DNA of 64,000 nt from Clostridium ganghwense. Its GTDB lineage: Bacteria; Bacillota; Clostridia; Clostridiales; Clostridiaceae. Below the pieces are notes generated by a model. That model saw only the letters and a program-made list of their open reading frames with translations. It did not search any database and was not told the origin of the DNA. The stretch lies in NCBI RefSeq assembly GCF_026735165.1, contig NZ_JAPQES010000001.1, positions 248,001 to 312,000 on the forward strand. Reading direction: 5' to 3'. Within the stretch, counting starts at the first letter, position 1. The number at the start of each line of letters is the position of its first letter. Positions 44,848 to 54,039 of the stretch are shown here, piece by piece. Position numbers and translations under genes: made by a program.

Positions 44848-46689
44848 CTATAAATATATATCCGAAAACTCAATATTTACTTTTTCTATATTAGTTTGTT
44901 CATTATAATTATTATTTTTTATTACTCTATCTTCTGATAATACCTTAATTGGAAGCTCTATAACAAACTCAGCACCTCGTTTAACTCTGCTATTGACAGA
45001 AATTTTACCTTCATGCATTTCAACAAGTGCTTTAACCAATGATAATCCTATACCACTTCCCTCTTTTGCTCTTGATAATGATTTATCTACTTGTATAAAC
45101 CTTTCAAAAATCTGTTTCTGCTTTTGTTCAGGTATACCAATTCCTGTATCTTTAACTGAAATAATTATCTTATCACACTTGTCCATAATATTTACAAAAA
45201 CTTTCCCTCCAGCCATTGTAAATTTCACAGCATTAGATAGAAGATTTAATATAATTCTTTCAATTTTTTCTGGATCACAAGCTAATATTTTTTCTTCAAC
45301 ATCTGTATCAAATATAAGCTCTATACCTGTACTCCCTACATAATCCACAACTGATAATGTTATATTTTCAACAATATTTATAATATTGCAATTTACTAAT
45401 TCTATATTTAAATAACCTGCATCAATTTTTGTAATGTCTAATAAATTATTAACTAATCTTATTAATCTAAAACAATTTTGCTTCATTATATTCAAATATT
45501 TTTTTGTCTTATTTTTATTCTCATTATCAAATATTTCAATATCACACAACATAGAATTGGTCATCTGCAGTGCACTAAATATTACATTTATAGGCGTTCT
45601 TAATTCATGAGAAATATTTGCAAAAAATTCTGTTTTTAATTTATCATACTCAAGTGTTTCTTCTAATAAAATAGTCTTTTCTTTAACCTTTTTATTTAAT
45701 TTCTCTAAGTCTTTTCTTTCAGATATATCTCTAAAAACTATTAAAATTGATTTTTCTCCATTATAGGTAATAAGAGTTGCCACCGTCTCTGACTCTAAAA
45801 CGTTTCCATCACTTTTGCGAATAAATTTTTCTTCCGTTAAAGGCATATTACCTTCTTTTTCAATTAACTTTAGATATTTTTGATAGTCTACTTCATAATC
45901 AGAATGTGCATAAAACAAATCTTCTAATTTCTTTCCAATTATATCTTCAGGACTTTTTACCCCAAGATATCTTGCTGCCTCCATATTAGCAAACAAAACA
46001 GTATCTTTATTACGTACAAATACTCCATGAGGCAACATTTCAAAAAGTTTTTTATATTGCTCTTCACTTACTGTAAGTTTCTTATTTGCTTCAACTAATT
46101 CACAAGTACGTTCAATTACCCTTTTTTCCAAATTCTCATTACTTTTTTGAAGCAGCTTTTCAGCTTCTTTCTGCTTTAATTGATTTAGTCCCATAGCAGA
46201 AAATATCTTTGCCAATTTGGAACAATATTTTATACAAGTTTCAAGTTTTTTTTCAGAAATAATTGGAACACGTTCTAATGCCTCTAAATATGTATCTATA
46301 TCATACCCTAACACAATTACTTGTTTTCTAAAATACTCCTTATCAGGTTTCTCTAAAAAAAAATGACCACAAAACAAATTAGCAATATGTTCTCCTTCAA
46401 CTATAATAGGGGCAACAGCTTCCATAATGCCATTAGGGCATTTATACATATAATATTGTTTGTTTTCTTGTAACCTATTTGCTACAAACCTGTCACTATG
46501 TATACATTTAGCTTCACTTACGGGATTCATTCTATGAAATTTTGTGCATATATCCTGCCATCCTATACCACTTAATATATTACCTTCAAGATTTAAAAGT
46601 CCATATGGAATTTTAGTTATTTCATAAAAATCACACATAAGATTTTCAAGTTGTTCAATGTCTATAATATCTGTAACTTTATACTTCAC
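44848..46689 (-). CDS. PocR- and PAS-domain sensor histidine kinase without adjacent regulator
   Basis: 613 residues, no membrane segment. An N-terminal PocR-type ligand domain (about 8-175; SEAKCIHSDRFVANRL, CPNGIMEAVAPIIVEGEHIANLFCGHF) with several conserved Cys, a coiled coil, a PAS domain (about 208-330), a second coiled coil, HisKA with FFANISHELRTPINVIFSALQM, and HATPase (NLLSNAVKFT, DTGIGIP, GSGIGLSLVKAL). PocR domains are thought to bind small hydrocarbon-derived compounds such as propanediol. GTG start after GGGGGAA. No response regulator gene adjoins, so its partner lies elsewhere. Confidence 0.92.
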   Translation of the reverse strand: MKYKVTDIIDIEQLENLMCDFYEITKIPYGLLNLEGNILSGIGWQDICTKFHRMNPVSEAKCIHSDRFVANRLQENKQYYMYKCPNGIMEAVAPIIVEGEHIANLFCGHFFLEKPDKEYFRKQVIVLGYDIDTYLEALERVPIISEKKLETCIKYCSKLAKIFSAMGLNQLKQKEAEKLLQKSNENLEKRVIERTCELVEANKKLTVSEEQYKKLFEMLPHGVFVRNKDTVLFANMEAARYLGVKSPEDIIGKKLEDLFYAHSDYEVDYQKYLKLIEKEGNMPLTEEKFIRKSDGNVLESETVATLITYNGEKSILIVFRDISERKDLEKLNKKVKEKTILLEETLEYDKLKTEFFANISHELRTPINVIFSALQMTNSMLCDIEIFDNENKNKTKKYLNIMKQNCFRLIRLVNNLLDITKIDAGYLNIELVNCNIINIVENITLSVVDYVGSTGIELIFDTDVEEKILACDPEKIERIILNLLSNAVKFTMAGGKVFVNIMDKCDKIIISVKDTGIGIPEQKQKQIFERFIQVDKSLSRAKEGSGIGLSLVKALVEMHEGKISVNSRVKRGAEFVIELPIKVLSEDRVIKNNNYNEQTNIEKVNIEFSDIYL

Positions 46690-46867
46690 AGACTATTTCC
46701 CCCTCATAATCCCCAAGTTTAATCCTTAGTTTATAACACTTGTTATTTATAATCTATAAATTTATATTATTTCACTTAATTTGTTAAACTTAACCAATTT
46801 ACTAATTAATAACATTATATTACCATGTGCATATACATTAAATCAAATGATTATTTTTACTAAATAA

Positions 46868-46892
46868 AAAGCCATTCTGTATGAATGACTTT
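46868..46892 (-). terminator. Orphan copy of the recurring minus-strand terminator hairpin
   Basis: Minus strand AAAGTCATTC / GAATGGCTTT then TTATTTAG, matching the hairpins at 23582 and 33437 including the same G.U position. No minus-strand gene ends here. It lies in the 312-bp stretch between the PocR kinase and the chemoreceptor, which otherwise holds only the SigD promoter. Confidence 0.65.
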
Positions 46893-46942
46893 AACAATGT
46901 GTATCAGATGTAAATTTTTTACTATATCCCAATAAACTCTTC

Positions 46943-46969
46943 TAAATTTTTATTATTTTTTACCGATAT
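46943..46969 (+). promoter_or_regulatory. SigD-type (motility sigma factor) promoter of the chemoreceptor gene
   Basis: TAAA (46943-46946), 15-bp spacer, ACCGATAT (46962-46969) matches the SigD consensus TAAA-N15-GCCGATAT at all but one position, 33 bp before the ATG. Confidence 0.8.
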
Positions 46970-47001
46970 ATGTAATAAATACTCTAAATGAGGTGAAAAG
47001 A

Positions 47002-48777
47002 ATGAAAAAAATTAGTACAAAAATAATGCTTTTAGTTATTATTACCTGTCTTATTGCTGGTTCTGGTATCGGAATTTTTAGTATTGTTAAAATGAGACAA
47101 GACAATATTAAAAATATTCAAGAACTTGAAAGTACTTTAAAACGTGATTATGACGAAAACATAAAGACCGAAGTAGAAACCATGGTTAGTATACTTCAAT
47201 CTTATTATGACAAGTATCAAAATGGTAAAATGACACTTGAAGAAGTAAAAAATCTAGGTGCTGATACACTAAGAAAAGCTAGATATGGAAAAGAAGGTTA
47301 CTTTTGGGCAGATACTAGTACAGGTGTAAATGTAGTTTTACTTGGAAAAGATTCGGAAGGTAAAAACAGATATAATCTTCAAGATAAAAAAGGTAACTAT
47401 ATAATTCAAGACATAATCCAAAACGGTATGAAAGAAGATGGAGGATATACAGACTATTGGTTTCCTAAAAATGGTGGGACTGAACCTCTTCCCAAAAGAG
47501 CATATTCGCTTTACTTCGAACCTTTTGATTGGGTAATTGGAACTGGAAACTATATTGATGATATAGACAACCTAATTATGCAAAAGAAAACTGTTTTAGA
47601 AGAACATATGCACAAAAACATACTTACTATAAGTGCTTTCATAATTGCAGCTATTATACTTTCTGTTATTTCAGCAGTATATTTCAGTAAAAAAATAAGC
47701 AATCCTATTTTATTAATAACTAAACTTATAGATAAAACATCCCAACTCGATTTAAAATATGATAAAAGCTTTGAGGTAATTTCATGGTATAAAGATGAAA
47801 CAGGAATTATGGGAAAGGCAGTTGTGAATTTAAGAGAAGAATTAAGAACTATAGTAGGAAATATAAAAGAAAACTCAACTAATGTAAACAATCATTCTCA
47901 AACCCTCTCAACATCTATTAATGAAACCGTACAATCTATTGATGCTGTAACAAAAACTATAGAAGAACTAGCAAAAGGTGCCACAGAACAAGCTAGAGAT
48001 TCCCAAGAAGGAACAGAAAAGCTTACAAATCTTGCAGATGAAATTAATACTGCTAGTAATAACGCTGACTTACTTAAAGAATATTCAAATAATACTAAAA
48101 TAGTTAATACTCAAGGAATGCAAGCTATGGAAATACTAGCTGATAAAGTAAAAGAAAACAACCAAGCTGTTTCACAAATTGCACAAAATATAAATATTCT
48201 TTCTGATAAATCTAGTTCCATTAATGAAATTGTAAACACTATACAGTCAATAGCAGAACAAACAAATCTATTAGCATTAAATGCTGCTATAGAAGCTGCT
48301 AGAGCTGGTGAATCTGGCAAAGGCTTTGCAGTTGTTGCTGATGAAATAAGAAAGCTTTCTGAACAAACTGCTAACTCTACTGATGAAATTAACAATATGA
48401 TTGAGCAAATACAGAATGAAATAAACGTTGCTAAGCTTAATATGGATAAAGGACAGTCTACAATTAGTGAAGCCAACTCTTCTATGAATGAAGCTGAAAA
48501 AGCTTTTAATACAATAGAAAAAGCTATTGTAGATATGATAGAACAAACAAATCATCTTGTTCTTAATATTGATAAAGTAAATGAAGATAAAGATTCAGTA
48601 TTAAGCTCTATCCATGGAATATCTGCTATTTCTGAAGAATCAGCAGCTTCTACTGAAGAAGTATCTGCATCTATGGAAGAACAGTCAAGTGCAATGGAAA
48701 ATGTAGCTCAAACTACAGAAGAACTTGAAAATATCGTTAAACAATTAGATTCAGTAGTACAAAAATTTAATATTTAA
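47002..48777 (+). CDS. Methyl-accepting chemotaxis protein with single-Cache sensor
   Basis: 592 residues. TM1 at about 8-25, an extracellular sCache_2-type domain of about 160 residues ([60 protein letters not shown]), TM2 at about 205-225, HAMP, and the signalling domain tip [22 protein letters not shown]. This sensor class often binds short carboxylates. The ATG at 47002 is used because GAGGTG precedes it; an in-frame GTG at 46993 overlaps that site. Confidence 0.94.
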   Translation: MKKISTKIMLLVIITCLIAGSGIGIFSIVKMRQDNIKNIQELESTLKRDYDENIKTEVETMVSILQSYYDKYQNGKMTLEEVKNLGADTLRKARYGKEGYFWADTSTGVNVVLLGKDSEGKNRYNLQDKKGNYIIQDIIQNGMKEDGGYTDYWFPKNGGTEPLPKRAYSLYFEPFDWVIGTGNYIDDIDNLIMQKKTVLEEHMHKNILTISAFIIAAIILSVISAVYFSKKISNPILLITKLIDKTSQLDLKYDKSFEVISWYKDETGIMGKAVVNLREELRTIVGNIKENSTNVNNHSQTLSTSINETVQSIDAVTKTIEELAKGATEQARDSQEGTEKLTNLADEINTASNNADLLKEYSNNTKIVNTQGMQAMEILADKVKENNQAVSQIAQNINILSDKSSSINEIVNTIQSIAEQTNLLALNAAIEAARAGESGKGFAVVADEIRKLSEQTANSTDEINNMIEQIQNEINVAKLNMDKGQSTISEANSSMNEAEKAFNTIEKAIVDMIEQTNHLVLNIDKVNEDKDSVLSSIHGISAISEESAASTEEVSASMEEQSSAMENVAQTTEELENIVKQLDSVVQKFNI

Positions 48778-48790
48778 TACTTTTTAACTC

Positions 48791-48829
48791 TTCGCCATAA
48801 CCGCAAAACTAAATTGCAATCATGGCGAA
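48791..48829. terminator. Terminator after the chemoreceptor gene
   Basis: TTCGCCAT / ATGGCGAA with a long AT-rich loop, followed by TTTTT on the plus strand. Confidence 0.75.
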
Positions 48830-48859
48830 TTTTTAAAGGCTTTCATTTAAAATAACAAA

Positions 48860-49759
48860 CTATGAGTAAATAAAAAAAGACTGTAGTTTTTTAGGACCTG
48901 ATATTATTTCTCTTTCTACATACAATGTTCCGTCATTTTTTGTTTTTACACTCCATTTTACTAACATTATTTTACCATTTTGAATTTCAATTCCTGTTAT
49001 ACATCGAGGATGAACGCAGCTTCCATCATTAAAATATGGTGGTTCTCCAACATCAGGAAACATAGGACGATGTGTATGACCTGCAATAACCATTTGATTA
49101 TTAGCTTTTACCCATTTTATAATATTTTTTTCAGTGATTTTTTTCTTTTTATAATTCTTTGCAGGACTTGTTGGATCTTTAACCCCCAAATGTAATGTCA
49201 ATGGTCTCCATATATACCTAATTAAAAATCTACTCAAACGCCAAAGCTGATCATTAATTAAGTCACCTTGATGTCCATGTACAATAAAAATTTTGTTTTT
49301 TGTAGATAAGTACTTTAAAATTAGTCCTTCATACACTTCAATTTTATCGAATAAAGGTTTATACTTTTCCTTTCGCTCATCGTAATAATAATATAAGTTT
49401 TTTTGAACATATTTTTTGTTCTTTTTTACAATATCGTGATTACCCCAAATCATATATAGTCGTTTATCATTATAAAATTTACTCATTAACCAAAAAATAG
49501 GACTATGTGTTTGCCTTATTTCTGAAAATTTCCTATTTTCCCAAAGCTCATCTCCATCTCCTATTTCAATATAGGTAAAATCATGTTCATAATAATAATT
49601 TAATGCCGTAAAAAGAATATTTTCATTATTAGCAAAATCATCTGTCCAACTATTATCTCCTCGATGACAATCACTAATTAATATAAATTTAGATAAATCA
49701 TCAATAAATATTTCTTTTGATGACTTAAACACTTTAGTTAAACACTTAAAAGTAGACAT
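48860..49759 (-). CDS. Calcineurin-like metallophosphoesterase
   Basis: 299 residues with all phosphoesterase blocks: ISDCHRGD (D-x-H), EIGDGDELWE, WGNHDI, VHGHQGD and AGHTHRP. The layout is like LpxH/UDP-diacylglucosamine hydrolase-type enzymes, but the organism appears Gram-positive, so the substrate is unknown. Cytoplasmic, single gene. Ribosome site GAGGGAAAG. Confidence 0.88.
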   Translation of the reverse strand: MSTFKCLTKVFKSSKEIFIDDLSKFILISDCHRGDNSWTDDFANNENILFTALNYYYEHDFTYIEIGDGDELWENRKFSEIRQTHSPIFWLMSKFYNDKRLYMIWGNHDIVKKNKKYVQKNLYYYYDERKEKYKPLFDKIEVYEGLILKYLSTKNKIFIVHGHQGDLINDQLWRLSRFLIRYIWRPLTLHLGVKDPTSPAKNYKKKKITEKNIIKWVKANNQMVIAGHTHRPMFPDVGEPPYFNDGSCVHPRCITGIEIQNGKIMLVKWSVKTKNDGTLYVEREIISGPKKLQSFFIYS

Positions 49760-49907
49760 ATCTTTCCCTCATCTAAATATAGTGATTTCATTACAATATA
49801 TGACTTGACAATTTATTTAGGAACTTTTTTATCAATGAACCTGTAATCAACGTATTATTTGAATAATAGTGCAAAAAATAACCCTATAAAAATAGGGAGG
49901 TATTGTC

Positions 49908-51863
49908 ATGGGTAAAAAAATTATAATCGTTGGAGGTGTTGCAGGTGGTGCATCTTCTGCTGCACGACTTAGAAGGTTAGATGAAAATGTTGAAATCATA
50001 ATGTTTGAAAAAGGTGAACATATATCTTTTGCTAACTGTGGTCTCCCATATTATATTGGTGAAACTATAAAAGAAAGAGAAAATCTTTTATTACAAACGC
50101 CTGAAGCTATGAATAAAAGATTTAACATAGACATTAGAATTAATAGTGAAGTTATAGGATTGGATACAGATAATAAAAAAGTGGTGGTTAAAAGTAAAAA
50201 TAAAGAAAACTACGAAGAAACCTATTATGCTTTGATTTTAGCTCCAGGTGCAAAACCACTTACTCCTCCTATAGAAGGAATAAATAGTGATAAAATATTT
50301 ACTTTAAGAAATGTTACAGATACTGATAAAATAAAAAGCTCTCTTGATAAAAAAAGCATTAAGACTGCGGTTGTGGTTGGCGGTGGTTATATAGGTGTTG
50401 AAATGGCTGAAACTCTAAAAGAAAGAGGTATAGATGTAGCCTTAGCAGAAGCGGCACCTCATATACTTGCACCTTTTGATTCTGATATGGTAACAATAGC
50501 TGAAAAAGAAATGCAGGATAACGGAGTTAATTTATTATTAAATGATGGTGTTAAATCTTTTGAAGATAAAGGGGAGCAAATTCAAGTAACTTTAAACAGT
50601 AATACAAATCTTATAGCTGATATTGTTATTCTGGCAATTGGAGTAACTCCAGATACAGGATTTTTAAGAGATACAAATTTAGAATTTGGTCCTAGAGGTC
50701 ATATCATAGTAAACAATAAGTTAGAAACTAATATCAAAGATATTTATGCTGTTGGAGATGCAGTTGAAGTAGTAGACTTTATAAATGGTAAAAAAACAGC
50801 TATTCCTCTTGCTGGTCCTGCAAACAAACAAGGAAGAATAACCGCTGATAATATTTGTGGTTTAAATTCAACTTATAAAGGAACTCAAGGCACATCGGTA
50901 ATCAAAGTATTTGATTTGATCTGTGCATGTACGGGAAATAACGAAAGAACTCTTCAAAAGAATAAGATAGACTATAAAGTGATATACGTACATCCTCAAT
51001 CTCACGCTTCATATTACCCTGGTGCTACACCAATAGCTCTTAAATTGATATTTAATAGTGAAGGTATAATATTAGGTGCTCAAGCCATAGGATATGAAGG
51101 TGTTGATAAAAGAATTGATGATATAGCTACAGTTGTAAGACTTGGTGGAAAAGTGCATGATTTAACAGAACTTGAACTATGCTATGCACCACCTTACTCT
51201 TCAGCTAAAGACCCTGTAAATATTGCTGGATACTATGCTGAAAATATTCTAAGTGGTTTTTCTGAAATAGTTCTTCCTAGAGATATTGATTCTAGAGATA
51301 AAAACTATGTAGTTCTTTTAGATGTAAGAACTCAATTAGAAAGAGATAACGGATATATAGAAGATTCTATGTTTATAACTTTAGATAAATTAAGGAAACA
51401 TGTAAATGAATTAGATAAATCTAAAGAATACTGGGTATACTGCCAAATAGGTCTTAGAGGATATGTTGCAGAACGAATACTAAAACAGCATGGATTTAAC
51501 GTTAAAAATATTACAGGTGGCTATAAATCTTATATGTCTGCAAAATTTAAACCTAAAAGACTAAAACCTAAAAGACTAAAACCAATTGGAATAACTACAA
51601 CCGAAGAAAAAACTGAAAGCAAAACTGATTTTGTTAAAAATCTAGATGCTTGTGGTCTTAGCTGCCCAGGCCCATTAATGAAAGTTAAATCAGCAGTTGC
51701 TGAATTACGTGAAGGAGATACTCTTAAAGTAACAGCTTCTGATCCTGAATTTTATGAAGATATTAAATCTTGGTGTAAAAGAACCAATAACGAATTAGTA
51801 ATTTTGAATAAAGAAAAAGGAATAATCACCGCTGTAATAAAAAAAAATGCTGTCAAGCTGTAA
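49908..51863 (+). CDS. CoA-disulfide/persulfide reductase - rhodanese - TusA triple fusion
   Basis: 651 residues in three parts. An FAD/NAD(P)H reductase (1-450; VGGVAGGASSAARL, redox Cys in SFANCGLPYY near residue 44, VVGGGYIGVEMAETL, DIYAVGDAVE). A rhodanese domain (about 455-545; Cys in VYCQIGLRGY). After a basic repeated linker (PKRLKPKRLKP), a TusA domain (about 580-651) with the CPGP cysteine in DACGLSCPGPLMKVKSAVAEL. Sulfur could pass between rhodanese and TusA cysteines and be reduced or delivered by the flavoenzyme. Paralogue of the two-domain protein at 15385. GGGAGG ribosome site. Confidence 0.92.
   Translation: MGKKIIIVGGVAGGASSAARLRRLDENVEIIMFEKGEHISFANCGLPYYIGETIKERENLLLQTPEAMNKRFNIDIRINSEVIGLDTDNKKVVVKSKNKENYEETYYALILAPGAKPLTPPIEGINSDKIFTLRNVTDTDKIKSSLDKKSIKTAVVVGGGYIGVEMAETLKERGIDVALAEAAPHILAPFDSDMVTIAEKEMQDNGVNLLLNDGVKSFEDKGEQIQVTLNSNTNLIADIVILAIGVTPDTGFLRDTNLEFGPRGHIIVNNKLETNIKDIYAVGDAVEVVDFINGKKTAIPLAGPANKQGRITADNICGLNSTYKGTQGTSVIKVFDLICACTGNNERTLQKNKIDYKVIYVHPQSHASYYPGATPIALKLIFNSEGIILGAQAIGYEGVDKRIDDIATVVRLGGKVHDLTELELCYAPPYSSAKDPVNIAGYYAENILSGFSEIVLPRDIDSRDKNYVVLLDVRTQLERDNGYIEDSMFITLDKLRKHVNELDKSKEYWVYCQIGLRGYVAERILKQHGFNVKNITGGYKSYMSAKFKPKRLKPKRLKPIGITTTEEKTESKTDFVKNLDACGLSCPGPLMKVKSAVAELREGDTLKVTASDPEFYEDIKSWCKRTNNELVILNKEKGIITAVIKKNAVKL
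51552..51581. repeat. 15-bp tandem repeat coding the rhodanese-TusA linker
   Basis: Two exact copies of CCTAAAAGACTAAAA (51552-51566, 51567-51581), in frame, encode the repeated Pro-Lys-Arg-Leu-Lys linker of the triple-fusion protein. Confidence 0.85.
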
Positions 51864-51910
51864 ATCTATTTATTACCTTTAAAAACTATTAGAACTAATA
51901 ATACTAAAAC

Positions 51911-51949
51911 TAGCCAGTAGATCAATTTAATTCATTGTTTTGCTGGCTA
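51911..51949 (+). terminator. Terminator of the triple-fusion gene
   Basis: TAGCCAG / CTGGCTA around a 25-base AT-rich loop, followed by TAATTTGTTTTT. Confidence 0.65.
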
Positions 51950-52011
51950 TAATTTGTTTTTCATTCAAAATTTCCTAAAAATATAAAAAAATTATAAAAA
52001 TATAAATTTTA

Positions 52012-52040
52012 TTGACACAACTCATTTAATATTTTATACT
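52012..52040 (+). promoter_or_regulatory. Sigma-A promoter upstream of the maltose-type PTS gene
   Basis: TTGACA (52012-52017), 17-bp spacer, TATACT (52035-52040). Predicted start about 52047 gives a roughly 310-base leader containing a hairpin and two operators. Confidence 0.75.
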
Positions 52041-52086
52041 AAATACAATAAATCATCTGATTTCTAATAATAATTTTACTTGATTA

Positions 52087-52104
52087 GCTGATAGAAATAT
52101 CAGC
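52087..52104 (+). other. GNRA-loop hairpin in the PTS leader
   Basis: GCTGATA-GAAA-TATCAGC, a 7-bp perfect stem closed by a GAAA tetraloop, about 40 bases into the predicted transcript. Confidence 0.5.
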
Positions 52105-52123
52105 GTAAAATATTGCAGTGCAC

Positions 52124-52135
52124 GCAAACGTTTGC
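52124..52135. promoter_or_regulatory. LacI/MalR-type operator 1
   Basis: Palindrome GCAAACGTTTGC within CGCAAACGTTTGCA, matching the MalR operator type of streptococci and lactobacilli. It lies about 80 bp downstream of the predicted promoter. Confidence 0.8.
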
Positions 52136-52252
52136 ACGAGTTGTAAAAATATTAATTGTATAATTATTGTTAATCTCAATATACTTTTAATTTTTTATTT
52201 AATATTGTGCAACCCTAGTTCATTAGATTTTAGGTAAAATATTATAACATGT

Positions 52253-52264
52253 GCAAACGTTTGC
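52253..52264. promoter_or_regulatory. LacI/MalR-type operator 2
   Basis: GCAAACGTTTGC within TGCAAACGTTTGCG, 129 bp centre to centre from operator 1 and about 90 bp before the PTS start. Two copies suggest looping or two-step repression. Confidence 0.8.
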
Positions 52265-52355
52265 GTATACCACATAGGATATCGGATGAGCAATTATCAT
52301 TAACCTAAATAATTTATACTAATGTTGTATTTATTACGGTGAGGGAGGAACTATT

Positions 52356-54035
52356 ATGAAAAAATCAGGACAAGGTTCATTTGAATTTTGGCAAAAATTC
52401 AGTAAAGCTTTACTAGTTGTTGTAGCAGTTATGCCAGCTGGCGGATTAATGATTTCATTAGGTTCAGTTATCGGAATGTTAGCACCTAATGTTTCGTTTG
52501 TTCAAACCCTAGCACAAGTTGTAGGAGGCATAGGTTGGGCAATCATTTGTAATCTCCACATACTTTTTGCTGTAGCTATTGGTGGTTCTTGGGCTAAAGA
52601 ACGTGCTGGCGGTGCATTTGCAGCACTTATCTCATTTATTTTAATAAATAAAATTACTGGTACTATATTCGGTGTTACTAGTGATATGCTTACTGATGCA
52701 ACTGCAACAGTAACTTCATTAACAGGTCAACATCTTTTAGTTAAAGACTACTTTACTTCTATTCTTGGATCTCCAGCATTAGATATGGGAGTATTTGTTG
52801 GTATTATCTCTGGTTTCCTTGGAGCAATTTTATACAACAAATATTATAACTACAATAAATTACCAAACGCACTTGCATTCTTTAATGGTAAAAGATTTGT
52901 ACCATTTGTTGTTATATTAGGTTCAGCAGTTACTGCATTAATCTTTTCACTAGTTTGGCCATTTGCTCAAACAGGCATACATGGATTTGGTAAATGGATT
53001 GCAACATCACAAAATTCTGCACCATTCCTTTCACCATTTATATATGGTACACTTGAACGTTTATTATTACCTTTTGGTCTGCACCATATGGTTACAGTAC
53101 CAATAAACTACACAGATCTTGGTGGAACATACACAATCTTAACTGGTGATAAAATAGGTCAGATAATAGCTGGACAAGATCCTCTTTGGCTTGCATGGGC
53201 TACTGACTTAGGTAACTTAAAATCAGCTGGAGATATGGTTCAATACAATAACTTACTTGCAACAGTTCATCCAGCGCGTTTTAAGGTTGGACAAATGATT
53301 GGAGGCGCTGGTTCATTAATGGGTGCTGCATTTGCCATGTATACAAGCGTAGCTAAAGAAAAACGTGAAAAATACAAATCAATGTTTTTTTCAGCAGCAC
53401 TTGCAGTTTTCTTAACAGGTGTTACTGAACCACTTGAATTTATGTTTATGTTTGTTTCACCAATATTATATGTAACTTATGCAGTTCTACAAGGATGTGC
53501 ATTTGCATTTGCAGATATAATTAACCTACGTGTTCACTCTTTTGGTATACTAGAACTTATAGCACGTGTCCCAATGATTGCAAACGCAGGAATTACAGGT
53601 GATTTAATAAGATTTATATTGGTAACTGTATTATTCTTCTTCGTAAATTTCGTTGTATTTAAATTTATGATTAACAAATTTAATCTATCAACTCCAGGAC
53701 GTAATGGAAATGAAATTGATTCTGAAGATGAAGATGATTCAAATGATACAACTTCTACTGTTGGAATGAAAGAAGCTGCTGCTGGTAAAACTGAATCTAG
53801 CCAAGCTGAAAAGATAATTGATTTACTTGGTGGAAGAAATAATATTGTAGACGTAGATGCTTGTATGACACGTCTTCGTGTAACAGTTAAAGATATAAAT
53901 AATGTAGGCTCTCAAGCAGAATGGAAAGCAAATGGTGCTCTAGGACTTATTGTTAAAGGTAAAGGGGTTCAAGCAATTTATGGTCCAAAAGCAGACGTAT
54001 TAAAATCTGACATCCAAGATATTTTAGGAATATAA
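52356..54035 (+). CDS. PTS glucose/maltose-type EIICB transporter
   Basis: 559 residues. The N-terminal IIC domain (about 1-440) has the PTS glucose-family pattern: FSKALLVVVAVMPAGGLMISLG, NLHILFAVAIGGSWAKERAGGAFAA, LLPFGLHHMVTVPINYTDLGGTY, LTGVTEPLEFMFMFVSP. An acidic linker leads to a IIB domain (about 480-559) with phospho-Cys in VDACMTRLRV. No IIA domain, so a separate IIA is needed. MalR-like operators point to maltose or a related alpha-glucoside, as with streptococcal MalT. First gene of an operon with an EEP-fold protein and an aldose epimerase. Confidence 0.9.
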   Translation: MKKSGQGSFEFWQKFSKALLVVVAVMPAGGLMISLGSVIGMLAPNVSFVQTLAQVVGGIGWAIICNLHILFAVAIGGSWAKERAGGAFAALISFILINKITGTIFGVTSDMLTDATATVTSLTGQHLLVKDYFTSILGSPALDMGVFVGIISGFLGAILYNKYYNYNKLPNALAFFNGKRFVPFVVILGSAVTALIFSLVWPFAQTGIHGFGKWIATSQNSAPFLSPFIYGTLERLLLPFGLHHMVTVPINYTDLGGTYTILTGDKIGQIIAGQDPLWLAWATDLGNLKSAGDMVQYNNLLATVHPARFKVGQMIGGAGSLMGAAFAMYTSVAKEKREKYKSMFFSAALAVFLTGVTEPLEFMFMFVSPILYVTYAVLQGCAFAFADIINLRVHSFGILELIARVPMIANAGITGDLIRFILVTVLFFFVNFVVFKFMINKFNLSTPGRNGNEIDSEDEDDSNDTTSTVGMKEAAAGKTESSQAEKIIDLLGGRNNIVDVDACMTRLRVTVKDINNVGSQAEWKANGALGLIVKGKGVQAIYGPKADVLKSDIQDILGI

Positions 54036-54039
54036 TATT

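Noticed and set aside
52124-52264. Reading the two palindromes before the PTS gene as CcpA cre sites
   Set aside because: GCAAACGTTTGC breaks the cre consensus at both W positions flanking the core and fits MalR-type LacI operators better, although some CcpA binding cannot be excluded.
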